Positions 1-8,269 of a DNA stretch of 64,000 nt are shown here, piece after piece. The DNA comes from Streptomyces sp. 11x1. Lineage in GTDB: Bacteria > Actinomycetota > Actinomycetes > Streptomycetales > Streptomycetaceae. Numbering within the stretch: the stretch's first letter is position 1; each line of letters begins with the position of its first letter. The notes beneath the pieces were generated by a model, which did not search any database, was not told the origin of the DNA, and saw only the letters and a program-made list of their open reading frames with translations. The stretch lies in NCBI RefSeq assembly GCF_032598905.1, contig NZ_CP122458.1, positions 5,729,001-5,793,000 on the forward strand. The letters run 5' to 3'. Position numbers and translations under genes: made by a program.

Positions 1-102
1 GACCAGGACGACGGGCAGGACCAGGGCCAGCGAGCGGCCGATCCGGCGGGCGGGGCCGGGGCCGCGCCGCGTCCGTTGGGTGTAGGTGTGGGTGTGCTTC
101 AC
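1..102 (-). CDS. Hypothetical protein, N-terminal part only (runs off the window)
   Basis: A minus-strand reading frame opens with GTG at 102 and leaves the window at base 1, giving 34 residues. It begins VKHTHTYTQRTRRG, continues with a basic stretch and ends in a hydrophobic run (SLALVLPVVLV). That layout fits a signal peptide or a first membrane segment. It lies downstream of msiK on the same strand, beyond the msiK terminator, so it probably has its own promoter. Too little is visible to name a family. Confidence 0.45.
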   Translation of the reverse strand, partial: MKHTHTYTQRTRRGPGPARRIGRSLALVLPVVLV

Positions 103-241
103 GCGAGTGAGGGTAGCGCGGGGTAGTGATATGGCGACATTAGGTCACCGATACGGGGGATCTCGCAGCGCCGGTTCCAGGGTGGCGTGTTGACGCACGG
201 AGGTCGAAAAGAGCCGATTTGCCGGGGTGGTTGTCGACGTG

Positions 242-277
242 GAAGAGGGCCCCGCGGATTTCCGCGGGGCCCTCTTC
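242..277 (-). terminator. Rho-independent terminator of msiK
   Basis: A 16-bp perfect stem (GAAGAGGGCCCCGCGG and its complement) with a 4-base loop lies about 65 bases past the msiK stop codon. It is GC-rich and symmetrical, so it could act on both strands. Confidence 0.85.
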
Positions 278-343
278 GTCAACCTGGGTGATTTATCCCG
301 GGCCGGTGGTTTCGCGAACGGTCGCGCCCACCCTGTCGGGCGA

Positions 344-1480
<1,137 letters not shown>

Positions 1481-1713
1481 GGGTCGTAGGCCCCCTTCAC
1501 CGGCAGGAACGTGCCGGACGATCCGTTGTAAAGGTGGTGATCCACCACGGCCCTGCCGCGGTGGTGTAGTCCACGGGAGTGGATTGGGTCAGGACGGTAC
1601 CTGGCGTTCACCGGGTCTGTCAGTACCCGGGCCCCTGTGAACTTCGCGGAAATTTTCGACGATCACACCCTGCGACCTGGGTACACTGCACGGGCGTCCC
1701 CGCGAGGGACCAC

Positions 1714-1787
1714 GCCTCCTTAGCTCAGCTGGCCAGAGCAACGCACTTGTAATGCGTAGGTCGTCGGTTCGAATCCGACAGGGGGCT
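1714..1787 (+). tRNA. tRNA-Thr (anticodon TGT)
   Basis: A full cloverleaf can be drawn. The acceptor strand GCCTCCT pairs with AGGGGGC at 1780-1786, the anticodon stem ACGCA/TGCGT encloses the loop CTTGTAA with anticodon TGT at 1748-1750, and the T-arm is GTCGG-TTCGAAT-CCGAC. CCA is not encoded. The 3' half from 1746 is the integration target of the element to the right and is repeated at 12924-12966. Confidence 0.95.
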
Positions 1788-1788
1788 C
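1746..1788 (+). repeat. attL: 43-bp direct repeat within the tRNA-Thr 3' half
   Basis: The sequence from the first base of the anticodon loop to just past the tRNA end (CTTGTAATGCGTAGG ... GGGGGCTC) recurs identically at 12924-12966. Such repeats of a tRNA 3' end are the usual product of integration by an actinomycete tyrosine recombinase, and the integrase gene begins 130 bases away. The tRNA at this end is intact. Confidence 0.93.
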
Positions 1789-1879
1789 CGAGAACCCCCA
1801 GGACAGATAGCCGCTGACCTGGGGTTTCCTGCTGTTCGGGGCGTGACGCGTCACACGGCTGGGGTGCCGCGAGATGGCT

Positions 1880-1899
1880 TGCGTGAGCGATGCGTGAGC
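1880..1899 (+). repeat. Candidate integrase/excisionase arm site, left end
   Basis: Two adjacent TGCGTGAGC units lie about 90 bases inside attL, in front of the integrase 3' end. The same 20-bp sequence with one change recurs in the same orientation at 12786-12805, about 120 bases inside attR. Paired subterminal direct repeats are typical arm-type sites of tyrosine recombinases; the role here is inferred. Confidence 0.5.
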
Positions 1900-1915
1900 G
1901 GAGCGGTCCAGTGCC

Positions 1916-3529
1916 CTACTTCTTGGGCTTTTTCCGCTTGCCCTTCTTCTCGGCCCTAGCCTTGGCTTTCGCCTTGTCCTTGGCCTTCTTGGCGGTCTTC
2001 GCCGCCTTGCGGGCGGCCTCCTCCGCCTCGGTCTTCCGCTGAAGCGGGACCAGCTTGGCGGTGGCCTCGGCCGCGTTCCTACCGACCTGGGGCAGGACGC
2101 TCTGGTAGATGTCCCGCGTGATCCGGGTGTCGCTGTGCCCGAGCGTGTCCGACACGATCTTCACGTCGATGCCGGCGGCGAGCATGAGCGTGGCCGCGCC
2201 GTGGCGGAGGTCGTGCAGCCGGATCGGCGGCAGCCCGGAGGCGGCGACGAGGCGCTCGAAGAGGTCGGTGACCTTGCCGGGGTGCAGCCACGAGCCGTCT
2301 TCCTGGGTGAAGACGAGGCCGGTCTCGACCCAGGCCGATGCCCACTCCTCTCGGTCCGCCGCTTGCTGCTTGCGATGCCGCTCCAGCACGTCGACGGTGT
2401 CGTCGTCCAGGGCCACGACGCGGAACCCGCTGTCGGTCTTCGGCTCGGACGCCTCGACTTCCCATCCGTCCTGGATGAGTTGGCCGGTGACGCTGAGGGA
2501 GTGCCGATCGAGGTTGGTCTCCGACCAAGGCTGGCCGCATGCCTCACCGCGACGCAGGCCGCGGAAGGCGATCAGATGCCACATGGCGTACAGGCGGTCC
2601 GTGGCCACGAAGTCCAGGAACGCACCGGTCTGTTCCGGCGTCCAGACCATGACGGGGGAGGGCTTTTCGCCGGTCTGTTGCCACCGGGCGACCCGCTCGT
2701 CCGTCCACACCAGGGCCTTCGGCTTGCGGACGGGGTCGATCTCGACGTGGGCCGCTGGGTTGAAGGTGATGATCTGCTGGCCGATCGCGTCGTTCAGGGC
2801 CGCGCGGAGTGTGGCCTTGATGTGCTGGCGTGTGGACGGCCCGGTGACGCGGCGGAAGGGTGGCATCGCGTCGATCGCCGCCTTCATGGCCGTGCGGCGG
2901 GCCCGGTTCTCCACGCCCTTCCACGGCACGGCCGCCAACTCCTCGACCGCCGTACGCCGCTGGGCGTTCTGCTCCAGGATCTCGGCGTTGGCGTCGGTGA
3001 TGGCGGTGAACATCTCGCTGAGATGGCTCACGCGCAGCCGGTCGAGGCGCCGGTCCCCGATGTGGGGTTTGAGGTGCACGCGGACATCGGTCTCGTAGCG
3101 GCTGACGCCCGACTTCCGTATGCGCTTGCCCGCGAGCCACCGGTCCAGCCACTCGCCCACAGTGAGGCTGCCCACGAGGTCCTGCCCGGCGTTGAGGCGC
3201 CGCCTCGTCTCCTCCACGTCGGGGAGGGGCAGCTTGTCGCGGCTGACCTCGGCCAGCATCTCGGCGATCAGCTGGACACCCTCGGGGTCGTCCGGCTCGG
3301 CGAGCCCCAGGAGTGCGCGTACGTGGTCGAGGTCGGCCTGGGCCGCCTTGAGGCTGGCGTACCCGCCACGGGCGAAGGACCGTCGGCTGCCGTCCTCGTG
3401 GGGCGGCAGCTCCTGACGTATGGAGCAGGTGCAGTGGTTCCTGCTGTTGCGCTTGGGGCAGGAGGTGCCCAGTTCCTTGCCGGTCTTCGGGTCACGGCAG
3501 GAGCAGCGGCGGTAGGTGGAGCCCTTCAA
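1916..3529 (-). CDS. int: Tyrosine site-specific integrase of the tRNA-Thr element
   Basis: This 537-residue recombinase should carry out integration and excision at tRNA-Thr. An N-terminal arm-binding region with a cysteine cluster (CSCRDPK, CPKRNSRNHCTC) is followed by a SAM-like core-binding domain and the catalytic domain, with Arg in FRGLRRGE, the HDLRHG box, LGHSDTRIT and the nucleophile Tyr in TRDIYQSV. The C-terminus is a lysine-rich tail of about 45 residues (KAKAKARAEKKGKRKKPKK). I chose TTG at 3529: it has GGAGGAA upstream and overlaps the stop of the XRE gene (TTGA), so the two are translationally coupled. The open frame extends further upstream but there it only shadows the XRE gene. 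Confidence 0.93.
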   Translation of the reverse strand: MKGSTYRRCSCRDPKTGKELGTSCPKRNSRNHCTCSIRQELPPHEDGSRRSFARGGYASLKAAQADLDHVRALLGLAEPDDPEGVQLIAEMLAEVSRDKLPLPDVEETRRRLNAGQDLVGSLTVGEWLDRWLAGKRIRKSGVSRYETDVRVHLKPHIGDRRLDRLRVSHLSEMFTAITDANAEILEQNAQRRTAVEELAAVPWKGVENRARRTAMKAAIDAMPPFRRVTGPSTRQHIKATLRAALNDAIGQQIITFNPAAHVEIDPVRKPKALVWTDERVARWQQTGEKPSPVMVWTPEQTGAFLDFVATDRLYAMWHLIAFRGLRRGEACGQPWSETNLDRHSLSVTGQLIQDGWEVEASEPKTDSGFRVVALDDDTVDVLERHRKQQAADREEWASAWVETGLVFTQEDGSWLHPGKVTDLFERLVAASGLPPIRLHDLRHGAATLMLAAGIDVKIVSDTLGHSDTRITRDIYQSVLPQVGRNAAEATAKLVPLQRKTEAEEAARKAAKTAKKAKDKAKAKARAEKKGKRKKPKK

Positions 3530-4206
3530 AGGCGTTCCTCCGGGGTGGTGTCGGGTTCTTCTTCGGGTGGGTCTACGTCGCCCAGTGCGGGTGGCAGATG
3601 GGGTGGGGTGGCGCCGTCCTCGCGGATGTCGCGGCGGAGGTGGCGGAGGCTGTACTTGGCGGAGATGGCCTGGTCGGCGTACTTGGTCCGCTTGCGCTCG
3701 GCTTCTTCCTGCTGGGCGCGGCTGGTGGCGGTCCTGGCCGCGAACCGTGCCTGTTCTTCCTCTTCGAGGGCGGCGAGGGCGGTTTGCACGAGGCTGGCGT
3801 GGTGCTCGAAGTCGGGGACCAGGCCCGCGTCGTACATGGGCACTTCCTGCTCGCCGGTGAAGCGCCGCAGGGCGTCCCAGGTGGGGATGAGGTCCTGGAA
3901 GGGGAGTTCCTGGGTCCGCTCGACGTAGCCGACCGGGAAGATCAGACAGACCGGGTACGTCTCCAGAGCGGCGGCCAGGACCATGACGTCCACCAGGGGC
4001 AGGTTGGCCCGGCGTCCGGACTCCATGTTGGCGATCACGTTGCGCGGGATGGGGTGCCCGAGCTGTTCGCACCGGTCCGCGAGGTCCTGAGCGCTCCATC
4101 CCATCTCCTTCCTTCTGCGCCGGACTTCGCCGGCCACGTTGGCCTTGACCCGATCTGCCCATTCCGGGAAGTCGTCCTCATCAGCATCCACACCGCGTTG
4201 TGTCAT
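3526..4206 (-). CDS. XRE-family helix-turn-helix regulator
   Basis: This 226-residue protein has an N-terminal Cro/C1-type HTH (about residues 22-80; VRRRRKEMGWSAQDLADRCEQL and NVIANMESGRR), a middle region resembling those of Streptomyces element repressors, and a charged helical C-terminal part (EEEEQARFAARTATSRAQQEEAERK). It lies directly upstream of int on the same strand with a 4-base overlap, and diverges from the xis-like gene across 96 bases, so it probably controls both directions of element transcription. Its target site is not proven. Confidence 0.88.
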   Translation of the reverse strand: MTQRGVDADEDDFPEWADRVKANVAGEVRRRRKEMGWSAQDLADRCEQLGHPIPRNVIANMESGRRANLPLVDVMVLAAALETYPVCLIFPVGYVERTQELPFQDLIPTWDALRRFTGEQEVPMYDAGLVPDFEHHASLVQTALAALEEEEQARFAARTATSRAQQEEAERKRTKYADQAISAKYSLRHLRRDIREDGATPPHLPPALGDVDPPEEEPDTTPEERL

Positions 4207-4302
4207 GCAGACACATTAGCTTGGTCATGATGGTTGGTGCATGCCTGGAGTCGGACGTGATGGGCGCGTTCGCCGAGGGCTGTACCGAAAGGGGTGCGCT
4301 GC

Positions 4303-4542
4303 ATGCGCGAAGACGCGACGACCGGGCAGTCGAAGGGCTTGAAGGGGATGAGTCGGGAAGAGCTGCTTGCTCTCCCTGTATCGGTTGACCTGGAGGCGGG
4401 CAACCGGGCTCTGGGACTCGGGCGGAGTAAGGGGTATGAGCTGGCGAAGCGGGGCGAGTACCCGTGCAAGGTGCTGCGGCTCGGCAACGCCTACCGGGTC
4501 GTGACCGCGGATCTGCTGGAGCTGCTCGGGCTGGCGGCGTGA
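4303..4542 (+). CDS. xis: Excisionase-like helix-turn-helix protein
   Basis: This 79-residue protein has a winged-helix/MerR-like fold of the excisionase type (VDLEAGNRALGLGRSKGYELAKRG, then CKVLRLGNAYRVVTADLLELL). The ATG at 4303 follows GAAAGGGG at good spacing; an in-frame GTG at 4294 is too close to that site. It starts the rightward operon and its stop overlaps the GTG of the next gene (GTGA). By position and size it should bind the att arms and favour excision; it could also regulate transcription. Confidence 0.78.
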   Translation: MREDATTGQSKGLKGMSREELLALPVSVDLEAGNRALGLGRSKGYELAKRGEYPCKVLRLGNAYRVVTADLLELLGLAA

Positions 4543-6122
4543 AAGCGGGGCAGCGTAGCAAACGGTTCTGCGTTGAGCTGACACAGAAACGCTGGACTGT
4601 CGCCGGGCGTGGACGTACTGTCCGTGTTCCCTCGGGGAACAACGCGAGCGTCCCGACTCGGGACAAAACGAGTGTCCAGACTCGGGACAAGGCGAGTGTC
4701 CCGACTCGGAACGCAGCGAGCCTCCGGCGCAGCAACGCCGGAGGCTCGGGAAACCCCGCCGCCCGCATCCAACGAACGACCCGCGCGCACCGGGCCAGCC
4801 ATGCCCGATTGCCGCAGGAGTGGAGCCGCCCTGTGCAACCTACGACACCCGAGCCCTATTCCGACCCTGGCAAAGCCGCGTGGCCTGCCGTTGCCGTGCC
4901 CGGCCAGCCGGGGCACCCCTCGGGCGAAGAGACGCCAGCCGCCGACGACACAGTGCCGGACCCGGACCTGGCGGATCAGCCCGCCGAACAGGCGGTGCCG
5001 GACCCGGAGCCGACGCACGGCTCCGAGCTGCTGGATGAACTGTGTGCCCACATAGCCCAGTTCGTGATCCTGCCCTCGCCGGAGGCGCTGGACGCGGTCA
5101 CGCTGTGGGTGGCGGCGACGCATCTGCAGCCCGCGTGGCAGCACGCCCCGCGCCTGGCGGTGGTGGGGCCGGCGAAGCGGCGCGGCAAGTCACGGCTGCT
5201 GGACGTGCTGACCGAGACGGTCCACGAGCCGATGCTCACCATCAACACCACCCCGGCGGCGGTCTTCCGGTCCATCACCGAGGAGCCGCCCACCCTGCTG
5301 GTGGATGAGGCAGACACCATCTTCGGCACGCCGAAGCAGGCGGAGAAGAACGAGGAGATGCGCGGCCTGCTCAACGCCGGCCACCAGCGCAACCGGTACG
5401 TGACCCGGGTGGTCGGCAACGACCACACCCCGCACCGGTTCGCCACCTTCGCCATGGCCGCCCTGGCCGGGATCGGCGACCTGCCCGACACGATCATGGA
5501 CCGGTCGGTGGTCATCCGTATGCGCCGCCGGGCGGAGGGCGAGAGCGTCAAGCCGTTCCGCTCCCGCCGCGACATCCCAGGACTCCATGATCTGCGGGAC
5601 CGTATCGCCGCCTGGGCCAGGCCGCTGCTGGACGAGGCGGCGGATCTGGAGCCGGGTATGCCGGTGGAGGATCGGGCCGCCGATACCTGGGAGCCCTTGG
5701 TCATCGTGGCCGACCTGGCCGCCGGGTCCTGGCCCCGCCGGGCTCGCGAGGCGTGTGCGGGGATGGTGGCCGCGGAGGTCGAGACGGAGGAGGACCAGCC
5801 CGGCGAGGCCCGGATCCTCGCCGACATCCGCAGGGTCTTCGTCGCCCAGCGCGAGGTCGACAGCCTCTCCACGGACGAGCTGCTGCACCACCTGCGGCAG
5901 AACGCCGAGAGCCCGTGGGCGGAATGGGGCCGCTATGGGCTGACCTCCCGCGAGCTGGCGAGGATGCTGCGCCGGTACGACATCAAGCCCGGCAACGTCC
6001 GGCTCGCCGACGGAACCCAGCGCAAGGGCTACATGCGCAACAAGTTCCTCGACGCGTGGCGGCGCTACTGCCCCACCGTTCACTCAGTGAACGCCGAACC
6101 CACCACCCCAGCCTCGGGCTGA
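4539..6122 (+). CDS. DUF3631 P-loop ATPase of the element
   Basis: This 527-residue protein has a low-complexity N-terminal part of about 150 residues with three copies of an 8-residue unit (ASVPTRDK), then a DUF3631 domain with Walker A GPAKRRGKSR and Walker B TLLVDEADTIF. The C-terminal portion (LTSRELARMLRRYDIKPGNVR) resembles a winged helix. DUF3631 proteins are common in actinobacterial plasmids and integrative elements, where they are suspected to act in replication or helicase loading; the function is not established. The GTG at 4539 overlaps the xis stop. The DNA encoding the N-terminal repeats forms an array of palindromes (see 4626-4712). Confidence 0.82.
   Translation: MKAGQRSKRFCVELTQKRWTVAGRGRTVRVPSGNNASVPTRDKTSVQTRDKASVPTRNAASLRRSNAGGSGNPAARIQRTTRAHRASHARLPQEWSRPVQPTTPEPYSDPGKAAWPAVAVPGQPGHPSGEETPAADDTVPDPDLADQPAEQAVPDPEPTHGSELLDELCAHIAQFVILPSPEALDAVTLWVAATHLQPAWQHAPRLAVVGPAKRRGKSRLLDVLTETVHEPMLTINTTPAAVFRSITEEPPTLLVDEADTIFGTPKQAEKNEEMRGLLNAGHQRNRYVTRVVGNDHTPHRFATFAMAALAGIGDLPDTIMDRSVVIRMRRRAEGESVKPFRSRRDIPGLHDLRDRIAAWARPLLDEAADLEPGMPVEDRAADTWEPLVIVADLAAGSWPRRAREACAGMVAAEVETEEDQPGEARILADIRRVFVAQREVDSLSTDELLHHLRQNAESPWAEWGRYGLTSRELARMLRRYDIKPGNVRLADGTQRKGYMRNKFLDAWRRYCPTVHSVNAEPTTPASG
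4626..4712. repeat. Four 15-bp palindromes at exact 24-bp pitch
   Basis: Copies start at 4626 (GTTCCCTCGGGGAAC), 4650 (GTCCCGACTCGGGAC), 4674 (GTCCAGACTCGGGAC) and 4698 (GTCCCGACTCGGAAC). They lie within the 5' end of the DUF3631 gene. The constant 24-bp spacing and dyad symmetry look like an operator or iteron array embedded in coding sequence. Twenty-four bp is a whole number of codons but not of helical turns. Confidence 0.75.
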
Positions 6123-6514
6123 GCCGCGCCTCCCCTGGTGACCGTCCCTGCCGTCCCTGCCGTGATCCCGCAGGTCAAACGGCATGCGACCGGGACGGAA
6201 AACCGGGGACAAGACGGCAACGCGATCATGAAGAGCGCGCTGCCGCCAACCGGACGCTGCCCCGATCCGTCTTGTGCCGTCCCGGGCGTCCTCGCCGTAT
6301 CGCCGCAGGTCACCGCGTATGCGGCCGGGACGGCACGACGGATCCGATCCGTCCACGGCCACCGAAGCGCAGCCCCGCAGCCCGCGCCTGCCCAAGACGC
6401 GCCGACGCTGCCGGGACGGAACACCGGCCCCTCTGCCGTACCGGCTCTGACCTGCGGTTGCAACGGCCAAGACGGCTAAGACGGACCACGCCACCACCCC
6501 CAGGAGAACCCCGC
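6123..6514. repeat. Intergenic region with a diverged direct repeat of about 57 bp
   Basis: This 392-base gap separates the DUF3631 and DUF2637 genes. A block at about 6150-6200 (GCCGTCCCTGCCGTGAT ... CGCAGGTCA ... GCGACCGGGACGG) recurs in diverged form at 6276-6336, and a further CCGGGACGG lies at 6413. An open frame at 6138-6479 (113 codons) encodes a matching internal repeat (VPAVIPQV, VLAVSPQV), but it has no convincing ribosome site and I do not call it a gene. The block may be a promoter or transfer-origin region; function unknown. Confidence 0.5.
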
Positions 6515-7375
6515 TTGACCACCCTCTCCACACCCATCCACCGGGACGCTCGCCCTGACGGAGGGCGGCCGATGACGACCAAGCAGGCGGCCGAGCGGTA
6601 TGCGCTCGTCGCGGCGGGAGTCGTCATCGTGGCGCTCACTGCCGGCGGGTTCTGGCTGTCGTACGCGCATCTCGCCGAGGTCGCCGGACAGCACGGCCTC
6701 AAGAGCTCCCCGGTCCGCCAGTGGGCCTGGCCGGCGACCCTGGACGCGTTCATCGTCGCGGGCGAACTGCTCATGCTCCGCGCGGGTCTGCGCCGGGTGA
6801 CCGACGGGTGGGCTATCGCGCTCACGGCTACCGGATCGGTCGGTTCCATCGCGCTCAACGTGGCCGGGGTCAGCGGCACGGGCAACGCCAGCGCTGTGCC
6901 TCTGCTCGACTATGTGGTCGCCGCGGTTCCTCCGACCGCCGCGCTGCTGGCCTTCGGTGTCCTGATGCGGCAGATCCACCAGTTGGTCGATCAACCTGCC
7001 GACCACGTGGACGCCGCACCCGTCCAGGCGCCGCAACCACCGGTCACCGCGCCCGCCGAGCCCGTCGAGCCACGGGCCGATCCGGTCGGGCACGCTGAGC
7101 GTCCGGCCGCTGGTTCCGTCCAGCCGACCGAACCACCGCCCGAAGTTTCGGAGAGCAAGCCGCGCGGAGGCCGTCCGCCCAAGGCCACGCTCGCAGAGCT
7201 CGTGGCGATCGGCCGGATCGCCCTCGCTGAGCACGGCACACTCAGCCGGTCCCTTCTCCGGAAGGCCGTCAAGGACAGGGACTTGACGATCGGCAGTCAG
7301 CGGCAGACCGAGGTGATGGAGATCCTCCGGCCCGATATCGAAGCCGCCGCCAAGACCGGTCCGAACAGCGGCTGA
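6515..7375 (+). CDS. DUF2637 membrane protein (Spd-like) of the element
   Basis: This 286-residue protein has about four hydrophobic segments in its first 160 residues (ALVAAGVVIVALTAGGFWLS; WPATLDAFIVAGELLML; AIALTATGSVGSIALNV; YVVAAVPPTAALLAFGVLM), then a proline-rich linker and a C-terminal HTH-like region (GRIALAEHGTLSRSLLRKAVKDR). DUF2637 proteins are frequent in Streptomyces conjugative elements and are proposed to help plasmid spread or transfer. TTG at 6515 is chosen because AGGAGAA lies 8 bases upstream; the alternative is ATG at 6572. Confidence 0.8.
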   Translation: MTTLSTPIHRDARPDGGRPMTTKQAAERYALVAAGVVIVALTAGGFWLSYAHLAEVAGQHGLKSSPVRQWAWPATLDAFIVAGELLMLRAGLRRVTDGWAIALTATGSVGSIALNVAGVSGTGNASAVPLLDYVVAAVPPTAALLAFGVLMRQIHQLVDQPADHVDAAPVQAPQPPVTAPAEPVEPRADPVGHAERPAAGSVQPTEPPPEVSESKPRGGRPPKATLAELVAIGRIALAEHGTLSRSLLRKAVKDRDLTIGSQRQTEVMEILRPDIEAAAKTGPNSG

Positions 7376-7534
7376 CCGGAAACCCAGGGGGGTGACCGGA
7401 ATCGCTTCCGGTCACCCCGGCCAGCCGACCACCGCACCGCTCGACGCCCGCTTGTCCACACCTGTGGATGGCGCACTGGCCACCAGTACTCCGCCAGTCC
7501 TTCCCGCCGACCCGCCCCTTCCGGAGAACCGCCC

Positions 7535-8269
7535 GTGACACACGCCCCGCACCGCTCCGACCACACTCCCGACGAGCCGCTGCCGCTGACGAAGTCCCCT
7601 ACGCTGATGGGGCGTTTGCGCCGCGCGTTCGGACGGGCTGCCCCTGGCGGAGCCAGTAGTACCCCGAGTCCGACTCAAGGCCGGACTTCGGGGATCTCCG
7701 CCCCGGGGGTGGCGGAGACGGCCCACCGCCAGGGGGCGCCGGACCAGAGGGTCGGAGCCGAGGGCGGCCCCGACCCGGACACGCTTCACTCCGTCCAGCA
7801 AGCCGTCCTGCGCCCCGCAGAGAGCGCAGCCGTCGCCGCCGGCGAGCCTGCCGTGCAGAGCGTGCAGCCCACGATCCGCCGCTTTACCGGCACCAAGAGC
7901 AACGATCGCGTCGGCCCGCTGCGCTTCACCGGCGACCAGCGAGCCCGTCTCCAGCAGGCCGCTGCCGAGCACGGCTACAAGGGCGACTCCGGGTTCGCCG
8001 CCGACATCGTCCTCGCCTTCCTCACCGGCCGGTTCACCGCCAACCTGCCCCTGTCCGAGGACCGCCGCCGCACCCACATCTTCCGCGCTCAGGTCCTGCG
8101 CCAGCTCAACCGGATCGGCGTCAACGTCAACCAGATCGCCCGCGCCCTCAACAGCGACCACACCCCACCCGACATCCGCCAGCGCCTGACCGAACTCCAC
8201 CACCTGCTGGAGCTGATCGCCGAAGCCCTGCGCCAGCCCGCCGACCCGGAGGAGGCCGGGACAGCGTGA
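7535..8269 (+). CDS. mobC: MobC-like relaxosome accessory protein
   Basis: The 244-residue product has a long variable N-terminal part (about 110 residues) and a conserved C-terminal MobC/ribbon-helix-helix-type region (RFTGDQRARLQQAAAEHGY and RAQVLRQLNRIGVNVNQIAR). MobC proteins bind the origin of transfer and help the relaxase nick. GTG at 7535 has GGAGAA upstream. The stop overlaps the relaxase GTG (GTGA), so both are translated together. The 160-base gap upstream contains TTGTCCACA facing TGTGGAT at 7452-7469, a DnaA-box-like pair that may be chance. Confidence 0.82.
   Translation: MTHAPHRSDHTPDEPLPLTKSPTLMGRLRRAFGRAAPGGASSTPSPTQGRTSGISAPGVAETAHRQGAPDQRVGAEGGPDPDTLHSVQQAVLRPAESAAVAAGEPAVQSVQPTIRRFTGTKSNDRVGPLRFTGDQRARLQQAAAEHGYKGDSGFAADIVLAFLTGRFTANLPLSEDRRRTHIFRAQVLRQLNRIGVNVNQIARALNSDHTPPDIRQRLTELHHLLELIAEALRQPADPEEAGTA

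Noticed and set aside
1916..4162. A 748-codon integrase frame
   Set aside because: The upstream 200 codons are a shadow of the XRE gene; TTG 3529 has a good ribosome site and overlaps the XRE stop.
4626..4712. CRISPR-like array
   Set aside because: Units are short, palindromic and only 24 bases apart, lie inside a gene, and no cas genes are present. No CRISPR array was seen in the window.
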